NCBI RefSeq assembly: GCF_900105005.1
Contig: NZ_LT629748.1
Location: forward strand, 186,001 to 250,000
Direction: 5' to 3'
Length of the DNA stretch: 64,000 nt
Source of the DNA: Halopseudomonas litoralis
GTDB lineage: Bacteria; Pseudomonadota; Gammaproteobacteria; Pseudomonadales; Pseudomonadaceae
In this document: in pieces, positions 18,480-27,100 of the stretch
Position numbering within the stretch: position 1 is the first letter of the stretch
Layout of the letters: every line of letters starts with the position of its first letter
Notes under the pieces: generated by a model
Database searches by the model: none
Told to the model about the DNA's origin: nothing
What the model saw: the letters and a program-made list of their open reading frames with translations, nothing else
Translations under genes and position numbers: made by a program

Positions 18480-21329
18480 TCACAGATTGGCGATATGCTC
18501 CCGCTGTTCGCTCAACTGGCCCAGCGCCTTCTCTGCTTCGTCCAGCTTCGCGCGTTCCTTGTCGATCACCGCCGGCGGTGCCTTGGCAACGAAACCTTCA
18601 TTGCCCAGCTTGCCACCGATGCGCTTGACCTCACCCTGCAGACGGCTGATCTCCTTGTCCAGACGCGCCAGTTCGGCACTCTTGTCAATCAGCCCAGCCA
18701 TGGGCACCAGCACCTCCAGTTCACCCACCAGCGCGGTAGCGGACAGCGGCGCTTCTTCACCTGCAGCAAGAACGGTGATGGAAGCCAGCTTGGCCAGCTT
18801 GCGCAGGAAAGCGTCGTTCTCGTTCAAGCGGCGCTGGTCTTCGCTGCCAACCTTGCGCAGCAGCAGTTCCAGTTCCTTGCTCGGAGCGACGTTCATTTCG
18901 CCACGGATATTACGCACGCCGAGAATCAGATTCTTGAGCCATTCAATATCACCTTCGGCGGCGGCATCAATGCTGTCATCCGCCGCCACCGGCCAGGGCT
19001 GCAGCATGATGGTGTCGCCATCCTTGCCGGCCATTGGCGCGATGCGCTGCCAGATCTCTTCGGTAATAAAAGGCATGAACGGATGGGCCAGACGCAGGGC
19101 GGTTTCCAGAACGCGCACCAGGGTGCGGCGGGTACCACGCTGGCGCTCGGCCGGGGCGTTCTCGTCCCACAGTACCGGCTTGGACAGCTCCAGATACCAG
19201 TCGCAGTACTGGTTCCAGATGAACTCGTACAGGGCGGTGGCGGCCATATCGAAACGGAACTGATCCAGATGGCGGGTTACTTCCGCTTCGGTGCGCTGCA
19301 GCTGGGAGATGATCCAGCGGTCGGCCAGGGTCAGTTCAACGGGCTCGCCATTCACGCCAACATCCTTGTCCTCGCACTGCATCATCACGTAGCGCGCGGC
19401 GTTCCAGATCTTGTTGCAGAAGTTGCGGTAACCCTCGACCCGGCCCATGTCGAACTTGATATCACGGCCGGTGGAGGCCAGCGACAGGTTGGTGAAGCGC
19501 AGCGCGTCGGTACCGTAGGCGGCAATGCCATCCGGGAATTCGGCACGGGTCTGCTTCTCGATCGCGGCGGCCAGCTTGGGCTGCATCATGCCGCTGGTGC
19601 GCTTGGTGACCAGCGACTCCAGATCGATACCGTCGATGATATCCAGCGGGTCCAGCACGTTGCCCTTGGACTTGGACATCTTCTGGCCCTGACCATCACG
19701 CACCAGACCGTGCACATAAACGGTCTTGAACGGAATCTGCGCGCTGCCGTCCTCATGCTTCATCAGGTGCATGGTCATCATGATCATGCGCGCCACCCAG
19801 AAGAAAATGATGTCGAAACCGGTTACCAGCACATCGGTAGGGTGGAAGGTCTTCAGCGCCTCGGTCTGCTCCGGCCAACCCAGGGTGGAGAAAGTCCACA
19901 GGCCCGAGCTGAACCAGGTATCCAGCACGTCTTCATCCTGACGCAGCGCGATGTCGCCCAGATTGTGCTTGGCGCGCACTTCCGCCTCGTCGCGGCCGAC
20001 ATAGACGTTACCCGCCTCGTCGTACCAGGCCGGAATGCGGTGGCCCCACCACAGCTGGCGGGAAATACACCAATCCTGAATGTCGCGCATCCAGGAGAAA
20101 TACATGTTCTCGTACTGCTTGGGTACAAACTGGATACGGCCATCTTCTACCGCCGCAATCGCCGGCTCGGCCAGCGGCTTGGTGGACACGTACCACTGAT
20201 CAGTCAACCACGGCTCGATGGCTACGCCAGAGCGGTCGCCCTTGGGCGTCTTCAGGCTGTGCGGCTCGATCTTCTCCAGCAGGCCGGCGGCGTCGAAGTC
20301 TTCAACAATCTGCTTGCGTGCGACAAACCGATCCATGCCTGCGTAGGCGGCGGGCAGGGTAGCGTCCACTTCATCATTGACGCTGCCATCAATATTGAAC
20401 ACCTGGCCACGGGGCAGAACCGCCGCGTTCTTGTCCAACACGTTGATCAGCGCCAGGTTGTGGCGCTTGCCGACTTCATAGTCGTTGAAGTCATGGGCCG
20501 GGGTGATTTTCACGCAGCCGGTACCAAACTCGGGGTCGCAGTAATCATCACCCACAATCGGAATACGCCGGCCGACCAGCGGCAGCTCGACGAACTTGCC
20601 GATCAGCGCCTGGTAGCGCTCGTCTTCCGGATTCACCGCCACAGCGGTATCACCGAGCACGGTCTCCGGGCGGGTAGTGGCAACGATCAGGTAATTCTTG
20701 CCATCAGCAGTGGTCGCACCGTCAGCCAGCGGATAACGCAGATGCCACAGCGAACCGGTTTCGTCGTGGTTCTCCACCTCCAGATCGGAAATGGCCGTAT
20801 GCAGCTTCGGGTCCCAGTTCACCAGACGCTTGCCACGGTAGATCAGCCCGTCCTCATGCAAGCGCACAAAGGCTTCCTGCACCGCCGCAGACATACCCTC
20901 ATCCATGGTGAAGCGCTCACGGCTCCAATCCACCGAACTACCCAGACGACGAATCTGTCGGGTAATGTTGCCGCCGGACTCTTCCTTCCACTCCCAGACC
21001 TTCTCCAGAAACTTGTCCCGGCCCAGATCATGACGGCTCACACCCTGCGCACCCAGCTGACGCTCCACCACCATCTGCGTGGCAATACCCGCATGGTCCG
21101 TACCCGGCTGCCACAGGGTATTGCGACCCTGCATACGGCGGAAGCGGATCAGTGCATCCATGATCGAGTTATTGAAGCCATGGCCCATGTGCAGGCTACC
21201 GGTCACGTTCGGCGGCGGCAGGGCAATGGTGTACGACTCGCCAGAACCCTGCGGAGCAAAATAATTGTTCTGCTCCCAGGTCTGGTACCAGGAAGATTCA
21301 ATAGCGTGGGGCTGGTAGGTTTTATCCAT
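18480..21329 (-). CDS. valS: Valyl-tRNA synthetase
   Basis: A 949-residue class I aminoacyl-tRNA synthetase. The HIGH motif is in [19 protein letters not shown] is in [16 protein letters not shown], and the large editing domain lies between them ([17 protein letters not shown]). The C-terminal coiled coil typical of ValS starts at about residue 880 ([20 protein letters not shown]). Full length and single copy; a core gene that anchors the left side of the accessory region. Confidence 0.97.
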   Translation of the reverse strand: MDKTYQPHAIESSWYQTWEQNNYFAPQGSGESYTIALPPPNVTGSLHMGHGFNNSIMDALIRFRRMQGRNTLWQPGTDHAGIATQMVVERQLGAQGVSRHDLGRDKFLEKVWEWKEESGGNITRQIRRLGSSVDWSRERFTMDEGMSAAVQEAFVRLHEDGLIYRGKRLVNWDPKLHTAISDLEVENHDETGSLWHLRYPLADGATTADGKNYLIVATTRPETVLGDTAVAVNPEDERYQALIGKFVELPLVGRRIPIVGDDYCDPEFGTGCVKITPAHDFNDYEVGKRHNLALINVLDKNAAVLPRGQVFNIDGSVNDEVDATLPAAYAGMDRFVARKQIVEDFDAAGLLEKIEPHSLKTPKGDRSGVAIEPWLTDQWYVSTKPLAEPAIAAVEDGRIQFVPKQYENMYFSWMRDIQDWCISRQLWWGHRIPAWYDEAGNVYVGRDEAEVRAKHNLGDIALRQDEDVLDTWFSSGLWTFSTLGWPEQTEALKTFHPTDVLVTGFDIIFFWVARMIMMTMHLMKHEDGSAQIPFKTVYVHGLVRDGQGQKMSKSKGNVLDPLDIIDGIDLESLVTKRTSGMMQPKLAAAIEKQTRAEFPDGIAAYGTDALRFTNLSLASTGRDIKFDMGRVEGYRNFCNKIWNAARYVMMQCEDKDVGVNGEPVELTLADRWIISQLQRTEAEVTRHLDQFRFDMAATALYEFIWNQYCDWYLELSKPVLWDENAPAERQRGTRRTLVRVLETALRLAHPFMPFITEEIWQRIAPMAGKDGDTIMLQPWPVAADDSIDAAAEGDIEWLKNLILGVRNIRGEMNVAPSKELELLLRKVGSEDQRRLNENDAFLRKLAKLASITVLAAGEEAPLSATALVGELEVLVPMAGLIDKSAELARLDKEISRLQGEVKRIGGKLGNEGFVAKAPPAVIDKERAKLDEAEKALGQLSEQREHIANL

Positions 21330-21923
21330 GGGTGTTTTGGCTGTCCGGTATATGGCTGGCGACGGTAAAGGGTGCTCCGGCAGTTTACAGGAGTCCGGCC
21401 CGGCCCGCCGATCGGTGGGGCTATAAGAGGCAGGATGCTCTGCGCGCCGTGAGACAGAGTCGCAAAACGGCCATTATAGCGAGGAGGGAGGGTGGTCGCA
21501 TCCTTGTTTGCATGGCGTGCAGGGTGCATTGAGCGCCGGTCGAACGCCGCCCCGACGTCTGCATTCACCCTCTATGACTTTCCGACTATGGCCAAGCGCC
21601 ATTCTTTGGGCTATGTTGACCTCAATGCATGGATCGCAGCCGTTCCCGCCCAAGGGCCAAGGACAGCCTACCTTCCATACCCGAATTGAGAGCGTACCGG
21701 CTTGCCTGCCTGTAGAGGGTGGGGCGGTAGCGTGCTGGCGAGGTGGGTTTCTATCCAGTAGTAATGGATTCATGAAAAGACGCAGTCAAGCGAATACGGG
21801 GTGGGCTGCGGTGCGATCTGTAAGTTATTGTTTTTAAATATATTTATGGCGGCGTGATTTCGGTGAAGCGGAGTTATACCGCAGTCACTGTTATGTATTA
21901 GTGCCGCATGCGGTCTAATCACT
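21330..21923. other. Intergenic segment between valS and the cassette array
   Basis: About 600 bases with no convincing gene on either strand; short open frames here have no recognisable content. Composition changes from GC-rich near valS to AT-rich after about 21800, where TTGTTTTTAAATATATTTATGG could supply a promoter-like element for the first cassette gene. No integron integrase coding sequence is present. Confidence 0.5.
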
Positions 21924-21930
21924 GTTAGAC
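21911..21930 (+). repeat. Candidate recombination core (attI-like or attC remnant) at array start
   Basis: GTTAGAC at 21924 fits the GTTRRRY core and pairs with GTCTAA at 21913 as a short inverted repeat with a TCACTG spacer; CCGCATGCGG lies just to the left. No good RYYYAAC partner is seen about 60-100 bases upstream, so this could be an attI-like site or a damaged attC. Confidence 0.4.
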
Positions 21931-21984
21931 GGTTTAGCCCTACGTCTAGCATCTTACTAATCAAAAGGGCATGGAAATCTAAAA

Positions 21985-22704
21985 ATGACAACATGGCACT
22001 ATGTTGAAAGTGGGGCTCAAGTGGGCCCGCTAACCATAGATGAGATGAAGGCTGCTGTTGGTGATGGGAAAATCACTCCTTCAACTAAAGTTTGGCCTGG
22101 CGAAGGTGACTGGATTCATGCAAGTGAAACTTTGCTGTCCGAGTTTTTTGGAGTGCACGAAGCTACTACGCCACCTCCTTTAGCAGGAGAGGATATTGAT
22201 AATAAGTTTATGTGGGTATTGGTAACAGTCCCCATTATTGGCGTTATCATTGATTTAATTGCGGGAACTGTTTTGTTTCTGCCCTCAATAATAGCAAACA
22301 TCGCGCTATGTATGCTTGACGAGAAAAAATTGAAAGCAGCAGGCCACGCTGCGCCAGAACACTGGTCGGTATTTATCGTGCCCGTATACATATGGAAGAG
22401 GGCAGCATTGCTGAAACATAAAAAGCATTACTTTGGTGCTTGGGTTGCCGCATTTGTTTTATCAATATTGATCGATATTGGAGGCGCTCAAGCAGCTATT
22501 GAAGAAGCGGCCTGCCCGATCGTTACAGATATTATCAAAGAGCAACTTTATGGTTCAGCTAAATGCATGGGGGTGGCGATTGATAAAGAAGTCACGACGG
22601 GGTTCTATAAAGCAACCGCAACCTTGGATAACGGCAACGAACTGTTGATCACCATTGAAGAGCGGGATGATGGAATGATCTACGTTCAGATACCAAATCA
22701 GTAA
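21985..22704 (+). CDS. Cassette 1: GYF_2-domain membrane protein
   Basis: A 239-residue protein. Residues about 3-55 match the bacterial GYF_2 domain (WHYVESGAQVGPLTIDEM, later VWPGEGDWIHASE). Two or three hydrophobic helices follow, at about residues 77-110 and 148-170, and then a soluble C-terminal domain with strand-like repeats (GFYKATATLDNGNELLITIE). The GYF_2 fold is a protein-interaction module often found on bacterial membrane proteins. Function unknown. It is the first gene of the cassette array and the attC follows four bases after the stop. Confidence 0.75.
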   Translation: MTTWHYVESGAQVGPLTIDEMKAAVGDGKITPSTKVWPGEGDWIHASETLLSEFFGVHEATTPPPLAGEDIDNKFMWVLVTVPIIGVIIDLIAGTVLFLPSIIANIALCMLDEKKLKAAGHAAPEHWSVFIVPVYIWKRAALLKHKKHYFGAWVAAFVLSILIDIGGAQAAIEEAACPIVTDIIKEQLYGSAKCMGVAIDKEVTTGFYKATATLDNGNELLITIEERDDGMIYVQIPNQ

Positions 22705-22707
22705 ATC

Positions 22708-22806
22708 GCCTAACAATCACATGCACCCGGACAGCAAAAAGCGGCGCGGCTTCCGCTACGCTCTAGCCACACCGCTTTTTGCTGCCGGTGATGTGAGGCG
22801 TTAAAT
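22708..22806 (+). repeat. attC site 1
   Basis: GCCTAAC at 22708 and GTTAAAT at 22800 bound a long stem: CAGCAAAAAGCGG pairs perfectly with CCGCTTTTTGCTG, with a GC-rich loop between. At 99 bp it is the longest site of the array. Confidence 0.88.
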
Positions 22807-22823
22807 CTCAACCGAGGATCATC

Positions 22824-23189
22824 ATGGGGAGCAGGTATCGCAGCAAAAATAGTCTCGGATCAGTGGTAACCGATGTCGTTCGAGTTTGTTCCCGCCTTCC
22901 TTGGTGGGGCGCTCTGCTTGTTGGTCTTTGTGCGTACTTGCTAATTTACGTCGGTTTAGGCGGCTATCTTGAAGGTCAACTTGCTGCGCAAGAGGGCAGC
23001 AAGTTCTATCCTATTCTGGAGGCACGATATAGCCGATTTATCCGTTTAACGGCTTGGATTGGAAATGCCTGCCTGGTCGCGGGAGTATTTTTTGCTATTC
23101 GCAATCACTTCTTTGGGGCCAATGCTCAACGCACAGAAAAAGGTATTGTTGGCATAGTCGCCAGAATCTTGGGGCGAAGCATTGACTAA
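22824..23189 (+). CDS. Cassette 2: small membrane protein of unknown function
   Basis: A 121-residue protein with two transmembrane helices, about residues 27-48 and 78-96, and basic ends. I do not recognise the family. GAGGATC lies just before the ATG. It occupies exactly one cassette between attC sites 1 and 2, the stop being three bases before the second site. Confidence 0.65.
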   Translation: MGSRYRSKNSLGSVVTDVVRVCSRLPWWGALLVGLCAYLLIYVGLGGYLEGQLAAQEGSKFYPILEARYSRFIRLTAWIGNACLVAGVFFAIRNHFFGANAQRTEKGIVGIVARILGRSID

Positions 23190-23192
23190 AAG

Positions 23193-23252
23193 ATTTAACA
23201 ATCGCGTCAAATGCGACGCTCGTACCTCGCGCGCTTTACGCGGGCGTTAGGC
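23193..23252 (+). repeat. attC site 2
   Basis: ATTTAAC at 23193 and GTTAGGC at 23246, 60 bp, with a GC-rich palindromic centre (GTACCTCGCGCGCTTTACGC). Confidence 0.85.
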
Positions 23253-23269
23253 GCCTTGAGGAGGCTGCG

Positions 23270-23851
23270 GTGGACTGGATAGAAGTGATTGATAGCGCGG
23301 TGAAGATAGGTCTGGGCGCGGCCATCTCGGGTATTGGCGCCTTTCTCCTGACGCGGGACGCATATTCAAGGGAGATACAAAAAATAGCGCATGTCAGACG
23401 GCTCGACTCTTTAGAACAAGTCTCCGAAAAAGCAGAGGAATGCTTCTCAGCCTGGCGACGTCTGGCCAGTAAGTTGGGTGGCGTCTACGCTGGACGAAAT
23501 CCTCCGGATCCTGACTTCTCAGAGCGACAGTGGAAGCAGATACTCGTTCGTGACCGAGAGTTCCTCGAAACAAGGCAGTCGCTTGAGCATGCCGTGGCGC
23601 GGCTTCGTCTACTTTCAGCGCGAGAAGCAGCGACTCGCTTGGCGAAATTCAACAGCATGGTCGGTGAGTTCCGCGAAAGTCTCATTCTCCAGCGTGCAAC
23701 TCCATCGAGAGAAGGGTTTGCGCGCACTAGAGCAGAGGTGGAGGAGTGCATTCGGGAGTTTCACGAAGCTCTCAGCGCCATTTACTTAAGCGCAGATGAG
23801 CCGGCGCCTGACAAATCATTCAAGCCGACGCCGAGGCGCGGCGCGGCTTAA
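23270..23851 (+). CDS. Cassette 3: N-anchored protein of unknown function with attC-encoded tail
   Basis: A 193-residue protein with one N-terminal transmembrane segment (about residues 9-28) and a largely helical, charged soluble part rich in Arg and Glu. No family recognised. The last 15 codons (PDKSFKPTPRRGAA and stop) are read from inside attC site 3, a tail that is commonly created when cassette genes run into their recombination site. GAGGAGG lies upstream, though its spacing to the GTG at 23270 is about eight bases. Confidence 0.65.
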   Translation: MDWIEVIDSAVKIGLGAAISGIGAFLLTRDAYSREIQKIAHVRRLDSLEQVSEKAEECFSAWRRLASKLGGVYAGRNPPDPDFSERQWKQILVRDREFLETRQSLEHAVARLRLLSAREAATRLAKFNSMVGEFRESLILQRATPSREGFARTRAEVEECIREFHEALSAIYLSADEPAPDKSFKPTPRRGAA

Positions 23852-23865
23852 TTTTGGCGTTAGGC
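23806..23865 (+). repeat. attC site 3, overlapping the 3' end of cassette 3
   Basis: GCCTGAC at 23806 and GTTAGGC at 23859, 60 bp, with GCCGACGCC/GGCGCGGC stem elements. The stop codon of the preceding gene (23849-23851) is inside the site. Confidence 0.85.
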
Positions 23866-23890
23866 GCCTATAGTTCTGAGAGAGCATGAA

Positions 23891-24931
23891 ATGAATGGAG
23901 ACCTACCACCAGAAGTAGTGGAAGCAATAAAGCACTTTCAAGAGCGAGCTGAAAAAGCGATTGCTTTAGAGGATTTTCTTAAAAATACCGAGTTTCCTCA
24001 AATAATTGATTTTAACGATCTTCCTTCTCTTGAGGAACGCGCCAAGATTTACATAAAGATCGCACAGGCTAGATACGCAGCTGGTGATATTTCTGAGCAC
24101 GAGCTTGCATTTCATAGATGCTATGCAATCGAGGTTCAGATTCACGAAGCAAGGTGGTCAAACGGGCAATACGAAAACATACTTGGGCCAATATCAAAGA
24201 GGATGCGGGTCGTTGAAAAATCTCATGGACTTTCTGATGACGAGTATTGGCCGATATTAGAGGCGCCGGATGAATATAAAGAGCTTTCAAAAGAATACGA
24301 TTTGGCCATGGAGCAGAAACTGCTAGAAGCATTTAGCGAGTTTGGTGCTGACGATTTAAAAGATTTGTATCTTAATGATCCTGACGAGTTCTATAAATTA
24401 CACGACGCGGGCAGGGTCGCAGTTTTCCAAAAAGACGAACAGGCAAAGCTAAAATCAATCGCAATTTACTATGAGAATGAAGCTGGGGCTTGCGAGGAAG
24501 CTGGTTCTTTCTTGGCTGCGGCAGTTATGCTTGGCTCGGCTATTGAGACCAGGTTGATTTTGACCTGCCTCGAAAACGAGGTTCATGTAAGGAAGACTCT
24601 AGAGATTCTAGGGTTAACGAATCGACTTCTGAAGTCGAAGAATCCATTAACATGGACTCTGGATACTCTTATAAAGGTTTGCTCTGCTGCTGGTTGGATA
24701 CCCAACTACGATACTGGGGAATACACATTTAGCGGGCAAGCCATGATGGAATTCTTGAAAGCTTCGAGAAATCAGGTCCATCCTAAGATAAAGGTAAAAA
24801 ACAAAGGGTTGGTGGTGGGAGAAGAACAGTTCAAAGACATAAAATTTGCGCACCAACTTCTTTCTTCAACGTTAAACTGGCCTAACAAACCAAGGCAGAA
24901 GGACGCCGATAAAGCCGGCGCCTCTGCTTGA
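23891..24931 (+). CDS. Cassette 4: HEPN/DUF4145-like protein of unknown function
   Basis: A 346-residue, mostly helical, acidic protein. The N-terminal 200 residues match nothing I recognise. From about residue 205 it has a helical bundle start, SFLAAAVMLGSAIETRLI, and ends with FLKASRNQVHPKIKVKNKG; alpha-helix, Ala-rich entry and a late RN-x-x-H motif resemble DUF4145/HEPN-type domains, some of which are RNases in defence or toxin systems. This is by-eye similarity and not proof of activity. The C-terminal ADKAGASA is encoded inside attC site 4. Confidence 0.6.
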   Translation: MNGDLPPEVVEAIKHFQERAEKAIALEDFLKNTEFPQIIDFNDLPSLEERAKIYIKIAQARYAAGDISEHELAFHRCYAIEVQIHEARWSNGQYENILGPISKRMRVVEKSHGLSDDEYWPILEAPDEYKELSKEYDLAMEQKLLEAFSEFGADDLKDLYLNDPDEFYKLHDAGRVAVFQKDEQAKLKSIAIYYENEAGACEEAGSFLAAAVMLGSAIETRLILTCLENEVHVRKTLEILGLTNRLLKSKNPLTWTLDTLIKVCSAAGWIPNYDTGEYTFSGQAMMEFLKASRNQVHPKIKVKNKGLVVGEEQFKDIKFAHQLLSSTLNWPNKPRQKDADKAGASA

Positions 24932-24941
24932 GGCGTTACAA
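24880..24941 (+). repeat. attC site 4, overlapping the 3' end of cassette 4
   Basis: GCCTAAC at 24880 and GTTACAA at 24935 (the last core deviates from GTTRRRY), 62 bp, with GGCAGAAGGACGCC and GGCGCCTCTGC as near-complementary arms. Confidence 0.78.
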
Positions 24942-24957
24942 GTCATCGAGGTTCTGA

Positions 24958-25626
24958 GTGAGTAATGAAATTCGGACGATAATTCAGAAGGCTGAAGAAA
25001 CGCTCCAAACTGCTCGGTTTGGCTACGAGGATCTCACCTCCGGAAACCGGTACCGGAGGTATTCGGGCATCCGGAACTTGGTCGTTTTTGGCCGGTCGGT
25101 GACTTTCGTAATTCAGAACCTTAAAACGCCTGTTGGTTCTGATCGGTTTGATGCTTGGTATCAACCAATACAGGAAAAAATGAAGTCTGATGTTCTGATG
25201 AAGTATTTTGTCACGCTGAGAAACGAAATACTCAAGCAGGGAAAGCTCCCGGTCAGCACATCCGCCTCGGTTAACTTTTCATCTTCTGACATGGCAAAGT
25301 TGGGAACACCTCCCCCAGGAGCCATTGGATTTTTCATTGGAGATCAAACTGGTGGCAGTGGGTGGGAAATCGAATTGCCGGATGGGACAAATGAAAAGTA
25401 TTACGTTGAACTTCCCGAGAGTATGGCTAAGGTTCAGCAGCACTTCAGTGAATTGCCGGTTCCAGATGATGACGATTTGAAGAAGAAGTCTATCGAGGAG
25501 CTTTGCGAATACTACCTGAAAGAACTGGAGGGGGTCGTAGATGAGGCTCGGAAAGCCTTCTTGGGTGAGGATACTCAAAGGGCCGGAGGGAAGAGGCTTC
25601 CTCCTTATTTGAGAGTAGTTAAATGA
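24958..25626 (+). CDS. Cassette 5: protein of unknown function
   Basis: A 222-residue soluble protein, probably starting with GTG at 24958 (GTGAGTAATGAA). The N-terminal half is helical (IQKAEETLQTARFGYEDL), followed by a strand-rich middle with Gly/Pro turns (LGTPPPGAIGFFIGDQTGGS) and an acidic helical end. No family recognised. The stop is just before attC site 5. Confidence 0.6.
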   Translation: MSNEIRTIIQKAEETLQTARFGYEDLTSGNRYRRYSGIRNLVVFGRSVTFVIQNLKTPVGSDRFDAWYQPIQEKMKSDVLMKYFVTLRNEILKQGKLPVSTSASVNFSSSDMAKLGTPPPGAIGFFIGDQTGGSGWEIELPDGTNEKYYVELPESMAKVQQHFSELPVPDDDDLKKKSIEELCEYYLKELEGVVDEARKAFLGEDTQRAGGKRLPPYLRVVK

Positions 25627-25627
25627 C

Positions 25628-25687
25628 TTATAACCAGTGCAGGCAAGGGACGCTCCTGACGTCGCGCCCCTGCTGCAAGCGTTAGCG
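25628..25687 (+). repeat. attC site 5
   Basis: TATAAC ending at 25634 and GTTAGCG at 25681. The cores are degenerate, but the arms GCAGGCAAGGGACGC and GCGCCCCTGCTGC pair well, and the site sits exactly between two cassette genes. Confidence 0.7.
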
Positions 25688-25702
25688 GTTAAGGAGTAAT
25701 CG

Positions 25703-26390
25703 TTGAAGAGCTACAAAATTCTTGAGGGCAGCGAAGCGATAGCTCCCGCGTGTATTGCCAAGATAATTTCAGGGGGGCTTCTGCCAAAAGGTGGCGGCGC
25801 TGTCTGTGCCGGTGCTGGCTGAGTCGTTCATCAATTTGCTTATCTTCGTGCTTTGCCGGCCCGACATAAAAAGCAACTCACGCCTTTACGACAACTTTGT
25901 CCGTTCAAATATCGATGTGAAGATTCAATCCCTTCACATCAACTGCATAGGGTTTATCTCGGAAGTCAGCTGGTCTTCGCCAGAGTGTGCCAAATACAAC
26001 TCGATTGTTAATGAACGAAACGATTTACTTCACGGCAATTTCGTGGTGGGAAAGTTGAAGTTCAATGAAGTCTTCTTCAACGATAAGGTACCTGTTTTCA
26101 AGGAGTATCGTTCAATGTGGGCGCAGTCTGTGGGGGTATCCATTGAATACTCCGGCGTTCATAAAGTGTCCCAGGACATTTCAGTTGTAGAGGATTTCAT
26201 TGAGTATGTATTGTCTTGCCTTGAGCCGAAGATCCGAGAGCAAGTAGAGATCTTCATGGCGAAACGCGATTTGGGCAGGAACAAGGCTAACAATCGCCTC
26301 GGAGTTCTTTTTCCTGACACAGTGGTTGATTTTGGGGTGTCTGTAGTGCCCGAAGATAAAGTCGCGAGTGATGATATCCCAGAAGAATAA
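25703..26390 (+). pseudogene. Cassette 6: HEPN-like protein gene, apparently frameshifted
   Basis: AAGGAG six bases before a TTG at 25703 gives the best start in the cassette, but that frame stops after 39 codons. A second frame, open from about 25764 with a possible GTG at 25791, continues for 199 residues to 26390. Removing one A from the AAAA run near 25787 would join them smoothly as GGLLPK-VAALSVPVLAES. The downstream part contains NERNDLLHGNF, an RN-x-x-x-H motif like that of HEPN-type proteins. Either the gene is broken, the assembly has an indel, frameshifting occurs, or translation starts at the GTG. Confidence 0.6.
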
Positions 26391-26399
26391 GTGGACCAC

Positions 26400-26468
26400 C
26401 GCTAACAAGCAGCTGCAGCGGAGCAAACTACGCTGCGCTCCATTTGCCCGCTGAGCTGGACGTTAAGC
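26400..26468 (+). repeat. attC site 6
   Basis: CGCTAAC ending at 26406 and GTTAAGC at 26462, 69 bp, with AGCGGAGCAAA pairing with TTTGCCCGCT across a GC-rich loop. Confidence 0.82.
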
Positions 26469-26489
26469 GGTAAAAGGTAAGCATGAACA

Positions 26490-26810
26490 ATGGCAAATAA
26501 GTGGAATATTCCGGATTGGCTCGAAAAAGAGATTCGGGCACGCGATACGGCATGCGTCTATTGCGGCAATGAGTTTACCTCCGTCGCAGTATCGAGAAAA
26601 TCTGTGGCTAGCTGGGAGCACATTATCAACGATGCCAGAATCATCACGCGGGAAAATATTGCCCTTTGCTGCTGCGGTTGCAATGCTAGCAAGGGTCAAA
26701 AGCCTCTAGCTGTCTGGCTGCAAACCAAATATTGCAAAGATCGTGGCATCACGCCGGAAACTGTGGCTCCGGTGGTAAGACAGGCCCTGGAATATGGATT
26801 AGTGGTGTAG
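26490..26810 (+). CDS. Cassette 7: HNH-type nuclease-like protein
   Basis: A 106-residue protein with an HNH-like zinc-finger arrangement: CVYCGNE, then WEHIINDA (the His pair position), then NIALCCCGCNASKGQ. This order of Cys-x-x-Cys, His and Asn/Cys is that of small HNH endonuclease domains. There is little else in the protein, so it is a stand-alone domain. Such cassettes may act in DNA cutting or defence, but catalysis is unproven; His in WEHI would be the general base. Confidence 0.7.
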   Translation: MANKWNIPDWLEKEIRARDTACVYCGNEFTSVAVSRKSVASWEHIINDARIITRENIALCCCGCNASKGQKPLAVWLQTKYCKDRGITPETVAPVVRQALEYGLVV

Positions 26811-26811
26811 C

Positions 26812-26898
26812 GCTTAACAAGGCGCTCAAGTTCGTTCCCAGCCTAGCGGCCGTCCACCGGACATCCCTGACGGGTCGCCGCTTAGCTTTGTGTTAAGA
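26812..26898 (+). repeat. attC site 7 (right end of the array)
   Basis: GCTTAAC at 26812 and GTTAAGA at 26892, 87 bp, with GGCGCTCAAG and a long GC-rich palindromic centre (GCCGTCCACCGGACATCC). After it, no further cassette gene of this layout is seen until the isolated site near 34.5 kb. Confidence 0.82.
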
Positions 26899-27100
26899 AC
26901 ACGAATTCGAGCACACCATGTCGGTGGGCACTGGCGATGCATTTACAAGTTACGGTTATTCGAGAAGCAGTGAAACGATGCCGGTCGACCGGAGGCGTTC
27001 GTTTTGTCGATGCAACTTAAGGGTACCACCTTCCAGCCTCCAGAAAGGCTATCATCTGTCCCATTCAAGCTCGCAAGAACCCAGCTGAGGGGAAGGGCAT

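Larger units (their letters stand above)
21924..26898 (+). mobile_element. Integrase-less integron cassette array (CALIN-like), seven cassettes
   Basis: Seven plus-strand genes in a row, each followed within a few bases by, or overlapping, a 60-99 bp imperfect palindrome bounded by RYYYAAC-like and GTTRRRY-like ends, as in attC recombination sites. Gene-site-gene-site spacing is regular, promoters are not evident between units, and base composition is lower in GC and varied from gene to gene. No intI gene is found anywhere in the window, so this is a cluster of attC sites lacking an integrase, or the distal part of an array whose integrase lies elsewhere. Left edge defined by the GTTAGAC core at 21924. 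Confidence 0.85.

Noticed and set aside
18435..21368. A 977-codon plus-strand frame opposite valS
   Set aside because: Exact antisense of ValS, which has HIGH and KMSKS motifs; no start signal or family match.
22708..26898. CRISPR array as explanation for the repeated palindromes
   Set aside because: Elements differ in length and sequence, are spaced by whole genes, and share only the short core ends; no cas genes.
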